From assembly GCA_029777095.1 (NCBI GenBank), contig JAKOTS010000111.1:19874-83873 (forward strand): 64,000 nt of DNA, written 5' to 3'. The position numbers were made by a program, and so were the translations under genes. Shown one piece after another: positions 10,955 through 21,438 of this stretch (within the stretch, counting starts at the first letter, position 1; every line of letters begins with the position of its first letter). The notes beneath the pieces are model-generated. The model searched no databases. It saw only the letters and a list, made by a program, of their open reading frames with translations, and was not told where the DNA came from. The DNA comes from Actinomycetes bacterium. Lineage in GTDB: Bacteria; Actinomycetota; Actinomycetes; Actinomycetales; Microbacteriaceae.

Positions 10955-11992
10955 CTAACGCGCGGGTACGACCGCAGTGTCGGGAAGCGCGTCGATGATC
11001 GAGACCGCCACGCGGCTTGACCAGCGATCGCTGTCAAGGTTTCCGCGCCCCACCAACAGGCCCGTGGTGGTGTCAATATCGATCGTCTCCATCCAGTCGC
11101 TTTCGCCACCCTCGGGGTACGCGACTGTCGTGATGTTGCCGTCGACGCCGACGACCTTCGTGCCCTCCATGAGCGCCAGCGCACGGAACATTGCTGCCCG
11201 CAGATCTGCCGGCGCGAGGTTGAACGTCTCCGGTTCGGTGAACTTCGGCGGCGGGCATGGCGCCAGCGCGACAGGCTCGTAGTCGTGCACCCACTGGGCA
11301 AGAGCCCGGGGATCGCGCGGCATCTCGTCGACGTAGCAAGCGAGCCCATCTACCGCGAACGTGCGCGCCTCGCCATCGACGAGTGGCGCGTCTGGTTCGG
11401 TATACCGGCCACCGGGGAAGACCTCGATGTCGAGGCCCGACCCAATGCGCTCGCTCACAAGTGCGGGTCGGGCCGCCTCAGCGTTCGGGCCAGAGACACT
11501 CAGCACTTCGAACGATTCGTCGTAGTCACGCACCCAGTCGCCGGAACGATCGGCGGGGACGTACAGCGAACGGCTCTGCACGACGGTTGCCTCTGTCTCT
11601 GCAGGGCGACTGTCCCACCATCCACCCCCCGCTTGCGACGCATCCGGCGCCCACCCCAGGCGATACGTCGAGGTCTCCTCGATCCGGATGTACTGCCCGG
11701 GTTTCGGTGTCATCGCGACGGTTGTGAGGGTCGTATCGGCGGCCCGCTCGAACACCTCAGCAGCCGCCGGCAACGCGCCACCAGGTCCGGCGACCATCCC
11801 GATGACAACCGCCGCGGCCGCGCTCGCCGCCACCAGCCCGGCCACGCCGATCCACCGGCGATTCCTGCGCACCGCTCGTGGTTCGTCCCGCGCGATCTCC
11901 CGCAGAAGTGCATGTCGTGCATCGTTCAACTGCGTTTCGGTGAGGGCTGGGGCATCCGCCGCCAGGTCACGCACGCGATCCAAGAGGTCCAT
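10955..11992 (-). CDS. CU044_5270 family protein (membrane-anchored, ECF-associated)
   Basis: One TM followed by an extracytoplasmic domain; translationally coupled to the upstream sigma factor (26-nt overlap); GGAGG before ATG 11992. Confidence 0.7.
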   Translation of the reverse strand: MDLLDRVRDLAADAPALTETQLNDARHALLREIARDEPRAVRRNRRWIGVAGLVAASAAAAVVIGMVAGPGGALPAAAEVFERAADTTLTTVAMTPKPGQYIRIEETSTYRLGWAPDASQAGGGWWDSRPAETEATVVQSRSLYVPADRSGDWVRDYDESFEVLSVSGPNAEAARPALVSERIGSGLDIEVFPGGRYTEPDAPLVDGEARTFAVDGLACYVDEMPRDPRALAQWVHDYEPVALAPCPPPKFTEPETFNLAPADLRAAMFRALALMEGTKVVGVDGNITTVAYPEGGESDWMETIDIDTTTGLLVGRGNLDSDRWSSRVAVSIIDALPDTAVVPAR

Positions 11993-12572
11993 CGGCCTCC
12001 TCCTTTCCAATCCAGGTCAACCGGGCGGCAGAGTGCGATCCCGGCGGCGCGAGCTTTCGGCGAACCCGATTCAGGCGCGAACGTACCGTGCCAACCGGGA
12101 CCCCCAAGGCGACAGCAATCTCTTCATACGTCAGGTCGCCCCAGGCGTAGAGCAGGAGCGTTTCACGGTCGCGCGCGGCCAACGCCGCGATTCGCGGCGC
12201 AAGCGCACGCACCGCCGCCGAGGCATCCGCCCGCCCACCCGCTGCGTCGATGGCACCGTCGCTCGTGTGCTCGCCGCGAGAGATGGATGCCGCAACCGAC
12301 CGCCACTGCGCAGCCTCCTGCGCGTGGTGCTTCTTGATGATGCGCGAGGCGATGCCCAGCAGCCATGGCTTGGCCGAGGCCCAGGTCGAATCGAAATCGG
12401 CGCGACGCCGAAACGCGACAAGGAAGGTCTCGCTCAGGATGTCTTCGGCTGCGTCGACCCCCACCCTTCGCGCCGCGAACGCACCGATGACTCGGGCGTG
12501 GCGTTCGAAGAGCTCGGCAAACGCGCCGGGGGTCTCGCGTGACGTCTCGAGAATCTCGCTGTCTGTACTCAC
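11967..12572 (-). CDS. RNA polymerase sigma factor, ECF/sigma-70 family
   Basis: DILSETFLVAFRR region 2 and DLTYEEIAVALGVPVGTVRSRLNRVRRKL region 4. Confidence 0.9.
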   Translation of the reverse strand: MSTDSEILETSRETPGAFAELFERHARVIGAFAARRVGVDAAEDILSETFLVAFRRRADFDSTWASAKPWLLGIASRIIKKHHAQEAAQWRSVAASISRGEHTSDGAIDAAGGRADASAAVRALAPRIAALAARDRETLLLYAWGDLTYEEIAVALGVPVGTVRSRLNRVRRKLAPPGSHSAARLTWIGKEEADGPLGSRA

Positions 12573-12626
12573 ACCAGGTATTGCCTGTCTGGCCAGAAAC
12601 GGTTCACGCGAATCTGCGCGCGTACC

Positions 12627-13547
12627 CTATTCGGCGCGAAGCACGTCGAGCGCGTGCTGCAGGTCCTGCGAGTACGGCGCCTCGAAGCTCACCCATTCGC
12701 GGGTCGCGGGGTGAGTGAATGCGAGCTGCCGCGCGTGCAGCCATTGGCGTGTCAGCCCGAGGTGCGCCGCGACGGTTGGGTCGCTGCCATACAGCGGGTC
12801 GCCGACGCACGGATGCCGGTGCGCGGCCATGTGGACGCGAATCTGGTGCGTGCGCCCGGTCTCGAGATTGATTTCGAGCAGGGACGCCCCGCGAAATGCC
12901 TCGATCGTTTCGTAATGGGTCACCGAGTCTTTGCCCGTGGGCGTGACGGCAAACTTCCACGCGTGTGTGGGGTGCCGGCCGATGGGCGCATCGATGGTGC
13001 CGCGCAGCGGGTCGGGATGCCCCTGCACAACGGCGTGATAAATCTTCTTGACCTCGCGGTCTTTGAACGCGGCCTTCAGCCAGCTGTATGCCTGCTCGGT
13101 CTTGGCGACAACCATGAGGCCGCTCGTGCCGACGTCGAGGCGGTGCACGATGCCCGCACGTTCTGCGGCGCCGGAGGTTGCAATGCGAAAGCCTGCCGCA
13201 GCCAGTGCGCCCGGCACGGTTGGGCCTTCCCAACCGACGCTCGGGTGCGCGGCCACGCCGCTGGGCTTGTTGACGACGACGATGTCGTCGTCGTCGTACA
13301 CGATGCCGAGATCGGGAACCGCGATCGGCACGATCGTTGCCTCGCGCCGTGGCTGCCACGACACATCGAGCCAGCCGCCCGCGCTGAGGCGGTCGGATTT
13401 GCCGAGCGTGTGGCCGTCGAGCACCACACCGCCAGCCTCGGCGACCTCGGCAGCAAAGGTGCGCGAGAAGCCGAGGAGCTTGGCGAGACCGGCATCCACC
13501 CGCTGGCCCTCAAGGCCGTCGGGCACGGGCATTGAACGCGATTCCAT
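12627..13547 (-). CDS. rluD: RluA/RluD-family 23S rRNA pseudouridine synthase
   Basis: [16 protein letters not shown] catalytic motif, S4 domain N-terminus; follows lspA. Confidence 0.92.
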   Translation of the reverse strand: MESRSMPVPDGLEGQRVDAGLAKLLGFSRTFAAEVAEAGGVVLDGHTLGKSDRLSAGGWLDVSWQPRREATIVPIAVPDLGIVYDDDDIVVVNKPSGVAAHPSVGWEGPTVPGALAAAGFRIATSGAAERAGIVHRLDVGTSGLMVVAKTEQAYSWLKAAFKDREVKKIYHAVVQGHPDPLRGTIDAPIGRHPTHAWKFAVTPTGKDSVTHYETIEAFRGASLLEINLETGRTHQIRVHMAAHRHPCVGDPLYGSDPTVAAHLGLTRQWLHARQLAFTHPATREWVSFEAPYSQDLQHALDVLRAE

Positions 13548-13551
13548 TGCG

Positions 13552-14190
13552 CTATCGCTGCGTTTCGGCGGCGCCGTCTGGGGCCGCTTCGCCGTCGTCA
13601 GCGACCGAGGCGGCGGTTCCGACGGTTGAGCCGCTCTTCGGCGGGCTCACCTGTCGTGTGCCATCAAGGTTGAAACCGCGAAGGACGAGGATCGCGACGA
13701 CGATCATGCTGCTGACGATGAACATGTCGGCGATGTTGTAGATCGCGGGCATCAGCCACGGCGTCGAGATGTAGTCGACCACGTGGCCGACGGGAAAACC
13801 GGGTTCGCGGAAGAGACGGTCGCTCAGGTTGCCGAGCACTCCGGCGAGCAGGAGCCCGAGGGTGATCGCCCACCCGCGCGAGCGGATGCGCCAGGCCACG
13901 ATCAGGATCGCGATCGCCACCGCCGCGAGGGCGATGGTGAACAGCCAGGTCACTCCGGAACCGAACGAGAACGCCGCACCCGGGTTGAACACCAGCTGGA
14001 AAATCAACACGTCGCCGAGAATCTTCACCGGCTCACCCGGAGGCAGCAGCTCGATGGCGAAGTGCTTTGCCACCTGATCGGCGGCCAGCCCGATCATCGC
14101 GAGAGCGACGATGATCGCGGCGGCCGCCCACCTGGCGTGCAGGTTCGGCGTTGCCGACTCCGATGCCGAAGCCGGTGAACGCTCTGCCAA
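13552..14190 (-). CDS. lspA: Signal peptidase II
   Basis: [40 protein letters not shown] motifs; TTG start at 14190 just after the divIVA stop. Confidence 0.92.
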   Translation of the reverse strand: MAERSPASASESATPNLHARWAAAAIIVALAMIGLAADQVAKHFAIELLPPGEPVKILGDVLIFQLVFNPGAAFSFGSGVTWLFTIALAAVAIAILIVAWRIRSRGWAITLGLLLAGVLGNLSDRLFREPGFPVGHVVDYISTPWLMPAIYNIADMFIVSSMIVVAILVLRGFNLDGTRQVSPPKSGSTVGTAASVADDGEAAPDGAAETQR

Positions 14191-14194
14191 GGTT

Positions 14195-14830
14195 CTAGAG
14201 GCCGATTGCCGACACCGGGGTCGAACCCGACGTGGCGGCGGTGGTCTCGAGGTCGCGCAGCTTGCCTTCGATGTACGAACGCAGCTGGGCGCGGTAGTCG
14301 CGCTCGAACTGACGAAGCTCGCTGATCCGCGACTCGAGCACGGTGCGCTCCTTGTCGAAGCGCTCGGTGATCTCGCGGGTGGTCTCTTCGGCGTCGGCAA
14401 CGAGGCGCGTCGCGGTTGCCTGGCCCTCGGCGATGAGCTCATCGCGCTTGGCCTGGCCCTCGGCGACGTGCTCGTCGTGCAGGCGCTGCGCGAGATCGAT
14501 GATCGAGGCGGAGGTGCTGACCGAGGACGCAACCGCGGGGGCTGCCTGCGGCACCTCGACGATGGGCTCTGCAACGGCCGGGACGGCCTCGACAACTGCA
14601 GCTTCTTCACCGGCAGATGCGGACTCAGCGTCGGCGTGCGCTGCGGGTGCGGCTTCGCCGGACTCGTAGGCCGCAAGCTTTGCCTTCAGTTCTTCGTTCT
14701 CGGCGATGACCTTGCGCCACTCGACAACAATCTCGTCAAGGAAGTCGTCGACCTCGTCCGGGTCAAAACCTTCCTTGAACCGTACGTGCTGAAACTGCTT
14801 GGTGACGACGTCTTCGGGGGTCAGTGCCAT
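14195..14830 (-). CDS. wag31: DivIVA/Wag31 polar growth protein
   Basis: MALTPEDVVTKQFQHVRFKEGFDPDEVDDFLDEI. Confidence 0.93.
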   Translation of the reverse strand: MALTPEDVVTKQFQHVRFKEGFDPDEVDDFLDEIVVEWRKVIAENEELKAKLAAYESGEAAPAAHADAESASAGEEAAVVEAVPAVAEPIVEVPQAAPAVASSVSTSASIIDLAQRLHDEHVAEGQAKRDELIAEGQATATRLVADAEETTREITERFDKERTVLESRISELRQFERDYRAQLRSYIEGKLRDLETTAATSGSTPVSAIGL

Positions 14831-14934
14831 TGCTCTCGTCCTCTGTATCAATCGATCGGTGAGATGAGTGGATGCGTCACGCCAAACGCGCGACGAGCCA
14901 AAATTGGATCAACCCAGCATAACCCCGTGCGGAA

Positions 14935-15234
14935 TCAGCCCGCGAGGGCGCGCGTCACTGCCATGAGCACAAACACGAGCATCATGGTCAGCGCGAACGC
15001 GAAATCGATGGCAATCCCACCGATGCGCAGGGCAGGAATAAAGCGCCGGATCAGCTTAATTGGCGGATCGGTGACGGTAAACACCACTTCGGCCGCGATG
15101 AGGGTCGCACCTTTCGGGCGCCATTCGCGATTGAACATCGGGATGTATTCCAACACCAAGCGAGCAAGCAGCACCAGCACGTAGAGAAACAGCAGTGCGT
15201 TCAGCACCGCCGCGATCAGGCGGACGGCTTCCAC
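14935..15234 (-). CDS. YggT family protein
   Basis: About 99 aa, YGGT-type FTVTDPPIKLIRRFIPALRIGGIAIDFAF; start GTG 15234 preferred to the ORF-track start 15309. Confidence 0.85.
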   Translation of the reverse strand: MEAVRLIAAVLNALLFLYVLVLLARLVLEYIPMFNREWRPKGATLIAAEVVFTVTDPPIKLIRRFIPALRIGGIAIDFAFALTMMLVFVLMAVTRALAG

Positions 15235-15241
15235 GCGGAGC

Positions 15242-15721
15242 CTATGACTGCGAGAACGGTGCCGAATCTGAGTCGGCTTGCGCGATCGCGCCGTCCCCAG
15301 AAATCGCAACGTGCTCGGGCGAAAGCAGGAACACCTTGCTCGTCACACGCTCGATGCGGCCGTGCAGGCCGAGCGACAGGCCGCTAGCGAAGTCGATGAG
15401 ACGACGCGCATCACCATCACTCATCTGCGAAAGATTGATGATGACCGGCACGCCCTCGCGGAACGACTCGGCGATCATCTGCGCGTCGCGGTACTGCTTT
15501 GGGTGCACCGTGAGGATCTCGCTCAGCGCGCTGGCAGCGGGCTGGCGCACGACGGCGGGGCGACGCAACGGCGTCACGGGAGCCTTCGTCTCGACGACCT
15601 CTGCGCGCGTGCTCGTGCTTGTGCTGCGCTGCACGGGCGCGGCAGGCGCCTCTTCCTGATAGACCTGCTCTTCATCGGCAAGGCCCAGGTAGACCATGGT
15701 CTTCTTCAGGGGGTTCGACAT
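15242..15721 (-). CDS. sepF: Cell division protein SepF
   Basis: [56 protein letters not shown]. Confidence 0.95.
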   Translation of the reverse strand: MSNPLKKTMVYLGLADEEQVYQEEAPAAPVQRSTSTSTRAEVVETKAPVTPLRRPAVVRQPAASALSEILTVHPKQYRDAQMIAESFREGVPVIINLSQMSDGDARRLIDFASGLSLGLHGRIERVTSKVFLLSPEHVAISGDGAIAQADSDSAPFSQS

Positions 15722-15748
15722 CGCGTTCTCCGTTCGCTTAGTTCGAGA

Positions 15749-16468
15749 TTAACCGTGCAGGGGGCGATTGCCCGTGATTGCCGATCCGATTCTTAGGTGT
15801 GTCGCGCCTTCTGCGATGGCATCTTCGAAGTCGGCAGTCATGCCGGCCGAGATCCACCCGGCATCCGGCACGACTGTACGAAGTCGCGCCGAGAGCGCAC
15901 CGACCCGCGCGAATGCACGTCGCGGCTCTTCTTCGAGCGGTGCCACCGCCATGATTCCGCGCAGGCGCAGAGTGGATGCCGCAGCAACCTGCTCTGCGAG
16001 TGCTTCGAGCTCGTCGGGCACCACGCCACCCCGGCCCGGGTCGTCGGTGAGGTTGACCTGGAGCAGGACGTCGAGCACGGGGTCGGAACCGGGGGCCGCG
16101 GCATCCAGCGCCGTCACAAGACGTGCACGATCAACACTGTGCACGGCATCGGCGGCCGCGCGAATTTGGCGCCCCTTGTTTGTCTGCGCCTGGCCCACGA
16201 AGTGCCAGCGCACGCCCGCGAGCGTTGCGTCGTCGGCGAGCTCGGCGCGCTTCGCGGTGAGTTCTTGCTGGCGGTTCTCGGCGACATCGCGCACGCCGAG
16301 CGCCGCGAGATCGTGAACGAGCGACGCCGGATGAAATTTCGTGACCACGATACGGGTGATGTGCTCGGACTCACGCCCGGCACGCCGTGCCGCATCGGCC
16401 ACGCGCTCGTCGATGGCGGCGAGCCGCTCCGCAAGGGAGGGCCCGCCACCTGACGACAGGGTGTTCAC
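15749..16468 (-). CDS. YggS family pyridoxal-phosphate-binding protein
   Basis: VVTKFHPA, WHFVGQAQTNKGRQI, ISAGMTADFEDAI. Confidence 0.92.
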   Translation of the reverse strand: MNTLSSGGGPSLAERLAAIDERVADAARRAGRESEHITRIVVTKFHPASLVHDLAALGVRDVAENRQQELTAKRAELADDATLAGVRWHFVGQAQTNKGRQIRAAADAVHSVDRARLVTALDAAAPGSDPVLDVLLQVNLTDDPGRGGVVPDELEALAEQVAAASTLRLRGIMAVAPLEEEPRRAFARVGALSARLRTVVPDAGWISAGMTADFEDAIAEGATHLRIGSAITGNRPLHG

Positions 16469-16470
16469 GC

Positions 16471-17655
16471 CTACTTCAAGAAGTCGGGGACGTCGAGGTC
16501 ACCGTCGTCGAAGCCTGCGTCGAAACCCGTTGCATCGTTGATCGGCGCGGTGTGTGCTGTGCCGTGTGCGCCGGCACCCACCGAGACGGGTTCGCGCTCG
16601 ATCTTGACTGGGGGCGCCTCGCCGCTCTCGGTCGTAGCGTCGACCTGCGGTGTCGCCACGGCCGGTGCCGCCTGCGCGAGCGCCGGCACGTCGATGCGAG
16701 CCGAAGGCTCACCACCGTCGAACCCCGCGGCGATCACCGTGACGCGCACCTCGTCGCCGAGCGTGTCGTCGATGACCGTTCCGAAGATGATGTTCGCTTC
16801 GGGGTGCGCGGCTTCCTTGACCAGCTGGGCCGCATCGTTGATCTCGAAGATGCCAAGGTTTGAGCCACCCTGGATCGACAGCAGCACGCCGTGCGCACCC
16901 TCGATCGAGGCCTCGAGTAGCGGCGATTCGACGGCGAGCTCGGCAGCCTTGATTGCACGGTCTGCACCTCGGGCAGAACCGATACCCATGAGCGCCGAGC
17001 CAGCGCCCTGCATGACCGACTTCACGTCGGCGAAGTCGAGGTTGATGAGACCCGGGGTCGTGATCAGGTCGGTGATGCCCTGCACACCGGCGAGGAGCAC
17101 CTGGTCGGCCGTGGCAAACGCTTCGATCATCGAGATGCCGCGATCGCTAATCTCGAGAAGGCGGTCGTTCGGCACCACGATGAGGGTGTCGACCTCTTCC
17201 TTCAGCTTTGCAACGCCCAGCTCGGCCTGGCTCTGACGGCGACGACCCTCGAACGAGAACGGCTTGGTGACGACACCGATTGTCAGCGCGCCGATCGACT
17301 TTGCGATGCGTGCCACCACAGGGGCGCCACCGGTACCGGTACCACCGCCCTCACCGGCGGTCACGAACACCATGTCGGCGCCCGCGAGCGCCTCTTCGAT
17401 CTCTTCAGCGTGGTCTTCGGCTGCGCGGCGACCCACCTCGGGGTCGGCACCGGCGCCGAGCCCGCGCGTGAGCTCGCGACCGACGTCGAGCTTGACGTCT
17501 GCGTCACTCATCAACAACGCCTGCGCGTCGGTGTTGATGGCGATGAACTCAACGCCGCGCAGACCAAGATCGATCATCCGGTTGACGGCGTTCACGCCAC
17601 CGCCGCCCACGCCGACGACCTTGATAACGGCGAGGTAATTCTGGTTTGCGGTCAT
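16471..17655 (-). CDS. ftsZ: Cell division protein FtsZ
   Basis: [28 protein letters not shown]; tubulin signature [16 protein letters not shown]-terminal [21 protein letters not shown]. Confidence 0.97.
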   Translation of the reverse strand: MTANQNYLAVIKVVGVGGGGVNAVNRMIDLGLRGVEFIAINTDAQALLMSDADVKLDVGRELTRGLGAGADPEVGRRAAEDHAEEIEEALAGADMVFVTAGEGGGTGTGGAPVVARIAKSIGALTIGVVTKPFSFEGRRRQSQAELGVAKLKEEVDTLIVVPNDRLLEISDRGISMIEAFATADQVLLAGVQGITDLITTPGLINLDFADVKSVMQGAGSALMGIGSARGADRAIKAAELAVESPLLEASIEGAHGVLLSIQGGSNLGIFEINDAAQLVKEAAHPEANIIFGTVIDDTLGDEVRVTVIAAGFDGGEPSARIDVPALAQAAPAVATPQVDATTESGEAPPVKIEREPVSVGAGAHGTAHTAPINDATGFDAGFDDGDLDVPDFLK

Positions 17656-17676
17656 GCCGGCCCTCCGTGGACTAAA

Positions 17677-17737
17677 ACCTTCAACCTCTACTAGAGGTGT
17701 AAAGAATTGCTCGGTATGCAATTCCTGATTTGAAGGT
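17677..17737 (-). promoter_or_regulatory. Structured ftsZ 5' leader: three nested/adjacent perfect inverted repeats
   Basis: Minus-strand ACCTTCAA-ATCAG-GAATTGC-ATACCGA-GCAATTC-TTTAC-ACCTCTAGTAGAGG-TTGAAGGT, outer 8-bp stem enclosing two hairpins, 11 nt before the SD GGAGGG. Confidence 0.6.
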
Positions 17738-17746
17738 ATGCGGCGG

Positions 17747-17771
17747 CGCGCCCTCAGGCGGTGAGGGCGCG
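17747..17771 (-). terminator. Hairpin between ftsQ and ftsZ (terminator or attenuator)
   Basis: CGCGCCCTCA / TGAGGGCGCG perfect 10-bp stem, 5-nt loop, no T-tract. Confidence 0.5.
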
Positions 17772-17830
17772 GGCGTGTCGCAACATTCGCTCCGAGAATC
17801 GCGGCACCGAGCGGCACAACCCGCGTGGTT

Positions 17831-18946
17831 TTAGCGAATAACGATCGCGCCGGGCGACGACACGTCGTAAGACACGACACCCTCCGGGGGCATCTGCTGC
17901 ATTGCGGTCTCGAGCACGAGTGCCTTCAGCGCGGAGTCCTCAACACTCCCCCACACGATGCTGGCGTTGGCGTCGCCGAGCAACAGCGTGACATCGTCGC
18001 GTGTGGTCGCCGTGACACCGGTGACCCGTGCGCGGATCGAATCGGGCAGCGCCCGCATCACCAGCCCTGCCGATTCGAACGCCGCCGAGGAGGTGCCACC
18101 GCTGATTTGCAGGAGCGGCGCGCCAGCCGGCCGCTCCGGTGTGGTCTCAAGCACGACGCCCGCGCCGTCGACCAGCGAGAAGCCGGCCGGCCCCTGCAAC
18201 ACACCAATCGGCGTCCGCTCAACGACGCGCACGAGCAGCTCGTGCGGCGGTCGAGCTTCGATCTGGTAACTCTCTACCATCGGAAACTTCACCAGCGCCG
18301 CCTTGATCTCGCTCTCGTCGACCCGCGGCAGCGGCCGTCCAAGCTGATCCCCGACGGCAGACTCAAGGGTCGCGGCATCCAATCGCACGGCGCCCTCGAT
18401 AACAATCTTCTCGACCGCGAAGAGCGGGCTGTACGCGATCACCAGGGTCGCAACAACAAGGGCGATCATGGATGCCGCGGCCACCAGCCACCCGATCCGT
18501 CGGCGCCGCGAACGCACGGTGAAGCGCCGCACTTCGGAGCGCAAGACCCTGCGGCGTGCCCGCGCCGCGCGCCACACCTCGCGGAGCCCGGTGGGCGCCT
18601 CGCCCTCGCTCCTGGCCCCGCGCTCGCTCGGGTCGACCTCGCCCGGCGCAGTCACCGGGGGCTTTTTCGCGGCGATGAATGCCGAAGTGTTGGTTTCATT
18701 CGAAGCGCCGGTGCCGTTCGCAGTGTCGGTGCCATTCGCATCGCCGCTGTCGTTCGCAGCGGCGGCCTCGCCTCGCGCTTCGGCGTCCGCGGTGCTCGGC
18801 GTTTGACCCGGCTCGCGGGCCGGTTCGCCTGCGGGCCGCGAAGCCCGGCGGAGCGGGGGCGTGAGAGCGGGCGCGGGCGCGGCGATCGACTCCGCGGGCG
18901 TTGCCGGCCGATTGGTCTCCGCGGGCAGCGGCGTGGGCCGACGCAC
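17831..18946 (-). CDS. ftsQ: Cell division protein FtsQ/DivIB
   Basis: Long disordered N-terminus, [43 protein letters not shown]; between murC and ftsZ. Confidence 0.88.
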   Translation of the reverse strand: MRRPTPLPAETNRPATPAESIAAPAPALTPPLRRASRPAGEPAREPGQTPSTADAEARGEAAAANDSGDANGTDTANGTGASNETNTSAFIAAKKPPVTAPGEVDPSERGARSEGEAPTGLREVWRAARARRRVLRSEVRRFTVRSRRRRIGWLVAAASMIALVVATLVIAYSPLFAVEKIVIEGAVRLDAATLESAVGDQLGRPLPRVDESEIKAALVKFPMVESYQIEARPPHELLVRVVERTPIGVLQGPAGFSLVDGAGVVLETTPERPAGAPLLQISGGTSSAAFESAGLVMRALPDSIRARVTGVTATTRDDVTLLLGDANASIVWGSVEDSALKALVLETAMQQMPPEGVVSYDVSSPGAIVIR

Positions 18947-18948
18947 GA

Positions 18949-20346
18949 CTATCGGTCCGCTCGTCCGAGCGCTTCAAGCAGCTGCGGGACGATCAGGTTC
19001 ACATTGCCGCAACCGAGCGTGATGATGTAGTCGCCCTCGCGTGCGAAGCTCGCCGCATAGTCGGCCGCGGCCTGCCAGTCGGGCTCGTAGTGCACGTGAG
19101 TGCTGTCGTGGAAGCTGTTCGAAACGAGCGCTCCCGTCACGCCCTCGACCGGGTCTTCGCGCGCACCGTAGACATCGAGCACGATCGTGTGGTCGGCGTG
19201 CCCCTCGAGTTCTTCGGCGAACTCACGAAACATCAGGCCGGTGCGGCTGTAGGTGTGGGGCTGATGAAGCGCAATGATCCGGCCGTTGCCGACCACGGTG
19301 CGCGCTGCGCTGAGCGCGGCGGCAACCTCGGTCGGGTGGTGGGCGTAGTCGTCGTAGACGCTCACCCCGCCCACGACGCCGTGCAACTCGAAGCGCCGCG
19401 CGGTGCCAACGAAGCCTTCGACTGCGCGCATCGACTCGGCGAAGCCGTGGCCGAGTGCGACGAGCACGGCGACGACGCCGAGGGCGTTCACCGCGTTGTG
19501 TTCGCCCGGCACAAGCATGGATGCCGAAGCGCGCTCGCCCGCGTATTCAGCCACAAACGAGACCGGCCCGTCGGTCGCAACGTCGATGAGCCGCAGCGTG
19601 GCATCCTCCGCACGCCCAAACGTGAGCACCTTCGAATGCGAGAGTCCGGCGAGCACCTGCAGCGCACCGGGGTCGTCGGACGAGATGACGACCGCCTCGC
19701 GCGCCTGGTCGCCGAAGCGCACGAACGCGTCAATAAAGGCTTCGTCGGTGCCGTAGTGGTCGAGGTGATCTGGGTCGACGTTCGCGATGAGGGCGACCGA
19801 GGTGTCGTAGAGCAAGAACGTGCCGTCAGACTCGTCGGCCTCAACGACAAAGAGCGGGTCGGCACCGGTGCCGCTCGAGACGCCGAGCTGTGCGATCACT
19901 CCACCGTTCACAAAGCTCGGGTCTTCGCCAAGCTCTTGGAGCGCGGTGACAAGCATGCCGGTCGACGTGGTCTTGCCATGCGCCCCCGCAACCGAGACGA
20001 GGCGGCGTCCGCCGATCAGCCAGTAGAGCGCCTGCGAGCGGTGAATGACCGCGAGGCCGCGCTCCTTGGCGGTGACGTATTCGGGGTTCTCTGGCCAGAT
20101 TGCACCGGTGTGCACCACGGTGTCGGCGTCGCCCAGGTTGGCCGCGTCGTGACCGACGTAGACCGTCGCACCGAGCTGTTCGAGCTCACGCAATCCGGGC
20201 GAATCGGCGCGGTCAGACCCCGAGACGCGGTGCCCCGCCGCAAGGAACATGCGCGCGAGGCCGCTCATGCCAGAACCGCCGATGCCGACGAAGTGCACCG
20301 ACGTGATGGTGGCGGGAATTGGCAGGGTGAGATCGGGCTTAATCAT
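18949..20346 (-). CDS. murC: UDP-N-acetylmuramate--L-alanine ligase
   Basis: [52 protein letters not shown]. Confidence 0.96.
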   Translation of the reverse strand: MIKPDLTLPIPATITSVHFVGIGGSGMSGLARMFLAAGHRVSGSDRADSPGLRELEQLGATVYVGHDAANLGDADTVVHTGAIWPENPEYVTAKERGLAVIHRSQALYWLIGGRRLVSVAGAHGKTTSTGMLVTALQELGEDPSFVNGGVIAQLGVSSGTGADPLFVVEADESDGTFLLYDTSVALIANVDPDHLDHYGTDEAFIDAFVRFGDQAREAVVISSDDPGALQVLAGLSHSKVLTFGRAEDATLRLIDVATDGPVSFVAEYAGERASASMLVPGEHNAVNALGVVAVLVALGHGFAESMRAVEGFVGTARRFELHGVVGGVSVYDDYAHHPTEVAAALSAARTVVGNGRIIALHQPHTYSRTGLMFREFAEELEGHADHTIVLDVYGAREDPVEGVTGALVSNSFHDSTHVHYEPDWQAAADYAASFAREGDYIITLGCGNVNLIVPQLLEALGRADR

Positions 20347-20456
20347 GGCTCGACAAGTCTAAGTTGCCCCGCCGACACCGGGGTCCCGGCGCGCCCGCGC
20401 GGCGAGTGCCGCCGCGTCGCCCAGCCCGCGCTCGCCACTCAGGCGCCGCACATCGA

Positions 20457-20497
20457 ATGTATTGCCACATTGATACATAGGTGGTACAAAAGAGTCA
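20457..20497 (+). promoter_or_regulatory. Candidate promoter with imperfect palindrome upstream of membrane protein/GntR pair
   Basis: TTGCCA-N17-TACAAA-N6-ATG; ATGTAT-N10-ATACAT and TGTA-N23-TACA symmetry. Confidence 0.5.
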
Positions 20498-21438
20498 TGG
20501 AATCTGGCATCCCGTGGTTCAACACGATCATCATCGCCGGCGCAACCCTTTTGGCCGCCGGGGTGCTCATCGCCACGAACAGCCCCGAGTGGGGCATCGC
20601 CCGCGCACATCGCGCCTCCGTGCGCGCGAGGCTTCCGTTTGGTTCAGACGAGGTCGCCCTCACCGCGCGCAGACATATGCGCCGCCTCCTCCGCACCGAC
20701 ATGTGGGGGTTACTCGCAACGTGCGTCGTGGCTTTCGGGGTGCTCGCCTTCATTCCGGGGAGCGACTCGCCGTTCACCCTGTGGATGTTCACGGGCGCTA
20801 TCCTGCTCGTGGCGGCAGCGACTTCCGCGTACACCAGCCTGCGCGAGCGCCTGTTTTCCCCCGCCCCCACAGCCCTCCGCGTCGCACGAGGGCGTGAGAT
20901 GCGCGTGGGCGACTACATCGATCCGCTGCGCAGACACCTCCCGAGCGTGGTGCTCACGCTCGCCACGGTCGGCACCGCGATCGCGCTGACCTGGGCAAGC
21001 ATCGGCCCCGCGCACGATTCTTCGACGACCCTCGCAAACATCGTCGCGTTGCTCGCCGCATTGCTCATCGCGTACTCCGCTGTCGCCGGGTCCCGCATCG
21101 CGGAGCGGGCGATCCTTCGGCGCCCGCAACCGGCATCAAACCCACTTCAGCTCGCGTGGGACGACCTCTTCCGCGCCGACGCGCTCGGCGGACTCAGGCT
21201 GTTCGCGGCCCTTGCCGCGTGGATTCCGTTCGGCATTGCGGCCGTCATGCTTTCGCAGGCAGTCGGGTTCGCCGGCACCTCGCCAGCGGGCTCGCTCGCC
21301 TGGAGCTTCCCCTGGTGGGGCATCCCACTGCTACAGGTGATCTATACATTCGGGTCCGGCAAGCTCCCGGGCACCCTTCACCCAGGCGCCCCGCTTCCCG
21401 TACCCGTCACCTTCGCATCGCAGGAGGTCACCGCATGA
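20497..21438 (+). CDS. Multi-TM integral membrane protein
   Basis: MESGIPWFNTIIIAGATLLAAGVL...; several hydrophobic helices; ATGA overlap with the downstream GntR gene. Confidence 0.7.
   Translation: MESGIPWFNTIIIAGATLLAAGVLIATNSPEWGIARAHRASVRARLPFGSDEVALTARRHMRRLLRTDMWGLLATCVVAFGVLAFIPGSDSPFTLWMFTGAILLVAAATSAYTSLRERLFSPAPTALRVARGREMRVGDYIDPLRRHLPSVVLTLATVGTAIALTWASIGPAHDSSTTLANIVALLAALLIAYSAVAGSRIAERAILRRPQPASNPLQLAWDDLFRADALGGLRLFAALAAWIPFGIAAVMLSQAVGFAGTSPAGSLAWSFPWWGIPLLQVIYTFGSGKLPGTLHPGAPLPVPVTFASQEVTA

Noticed and set aside
13272-13295. Perfect palindrome GACGACGACGATGTCGTCGTCGTC
   Set aside because: Lies in the rluD coding sequence for [10 protein letters not shown]; explained by GAC and GTC codon bias rather than regulation.
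18901-20496. Extended N-terminus of the 845-aa plus-strand ORF
   Set aside because: This part is antisense to murC; the genuine membrane protein begins at ATG 20497 with its own promoter.
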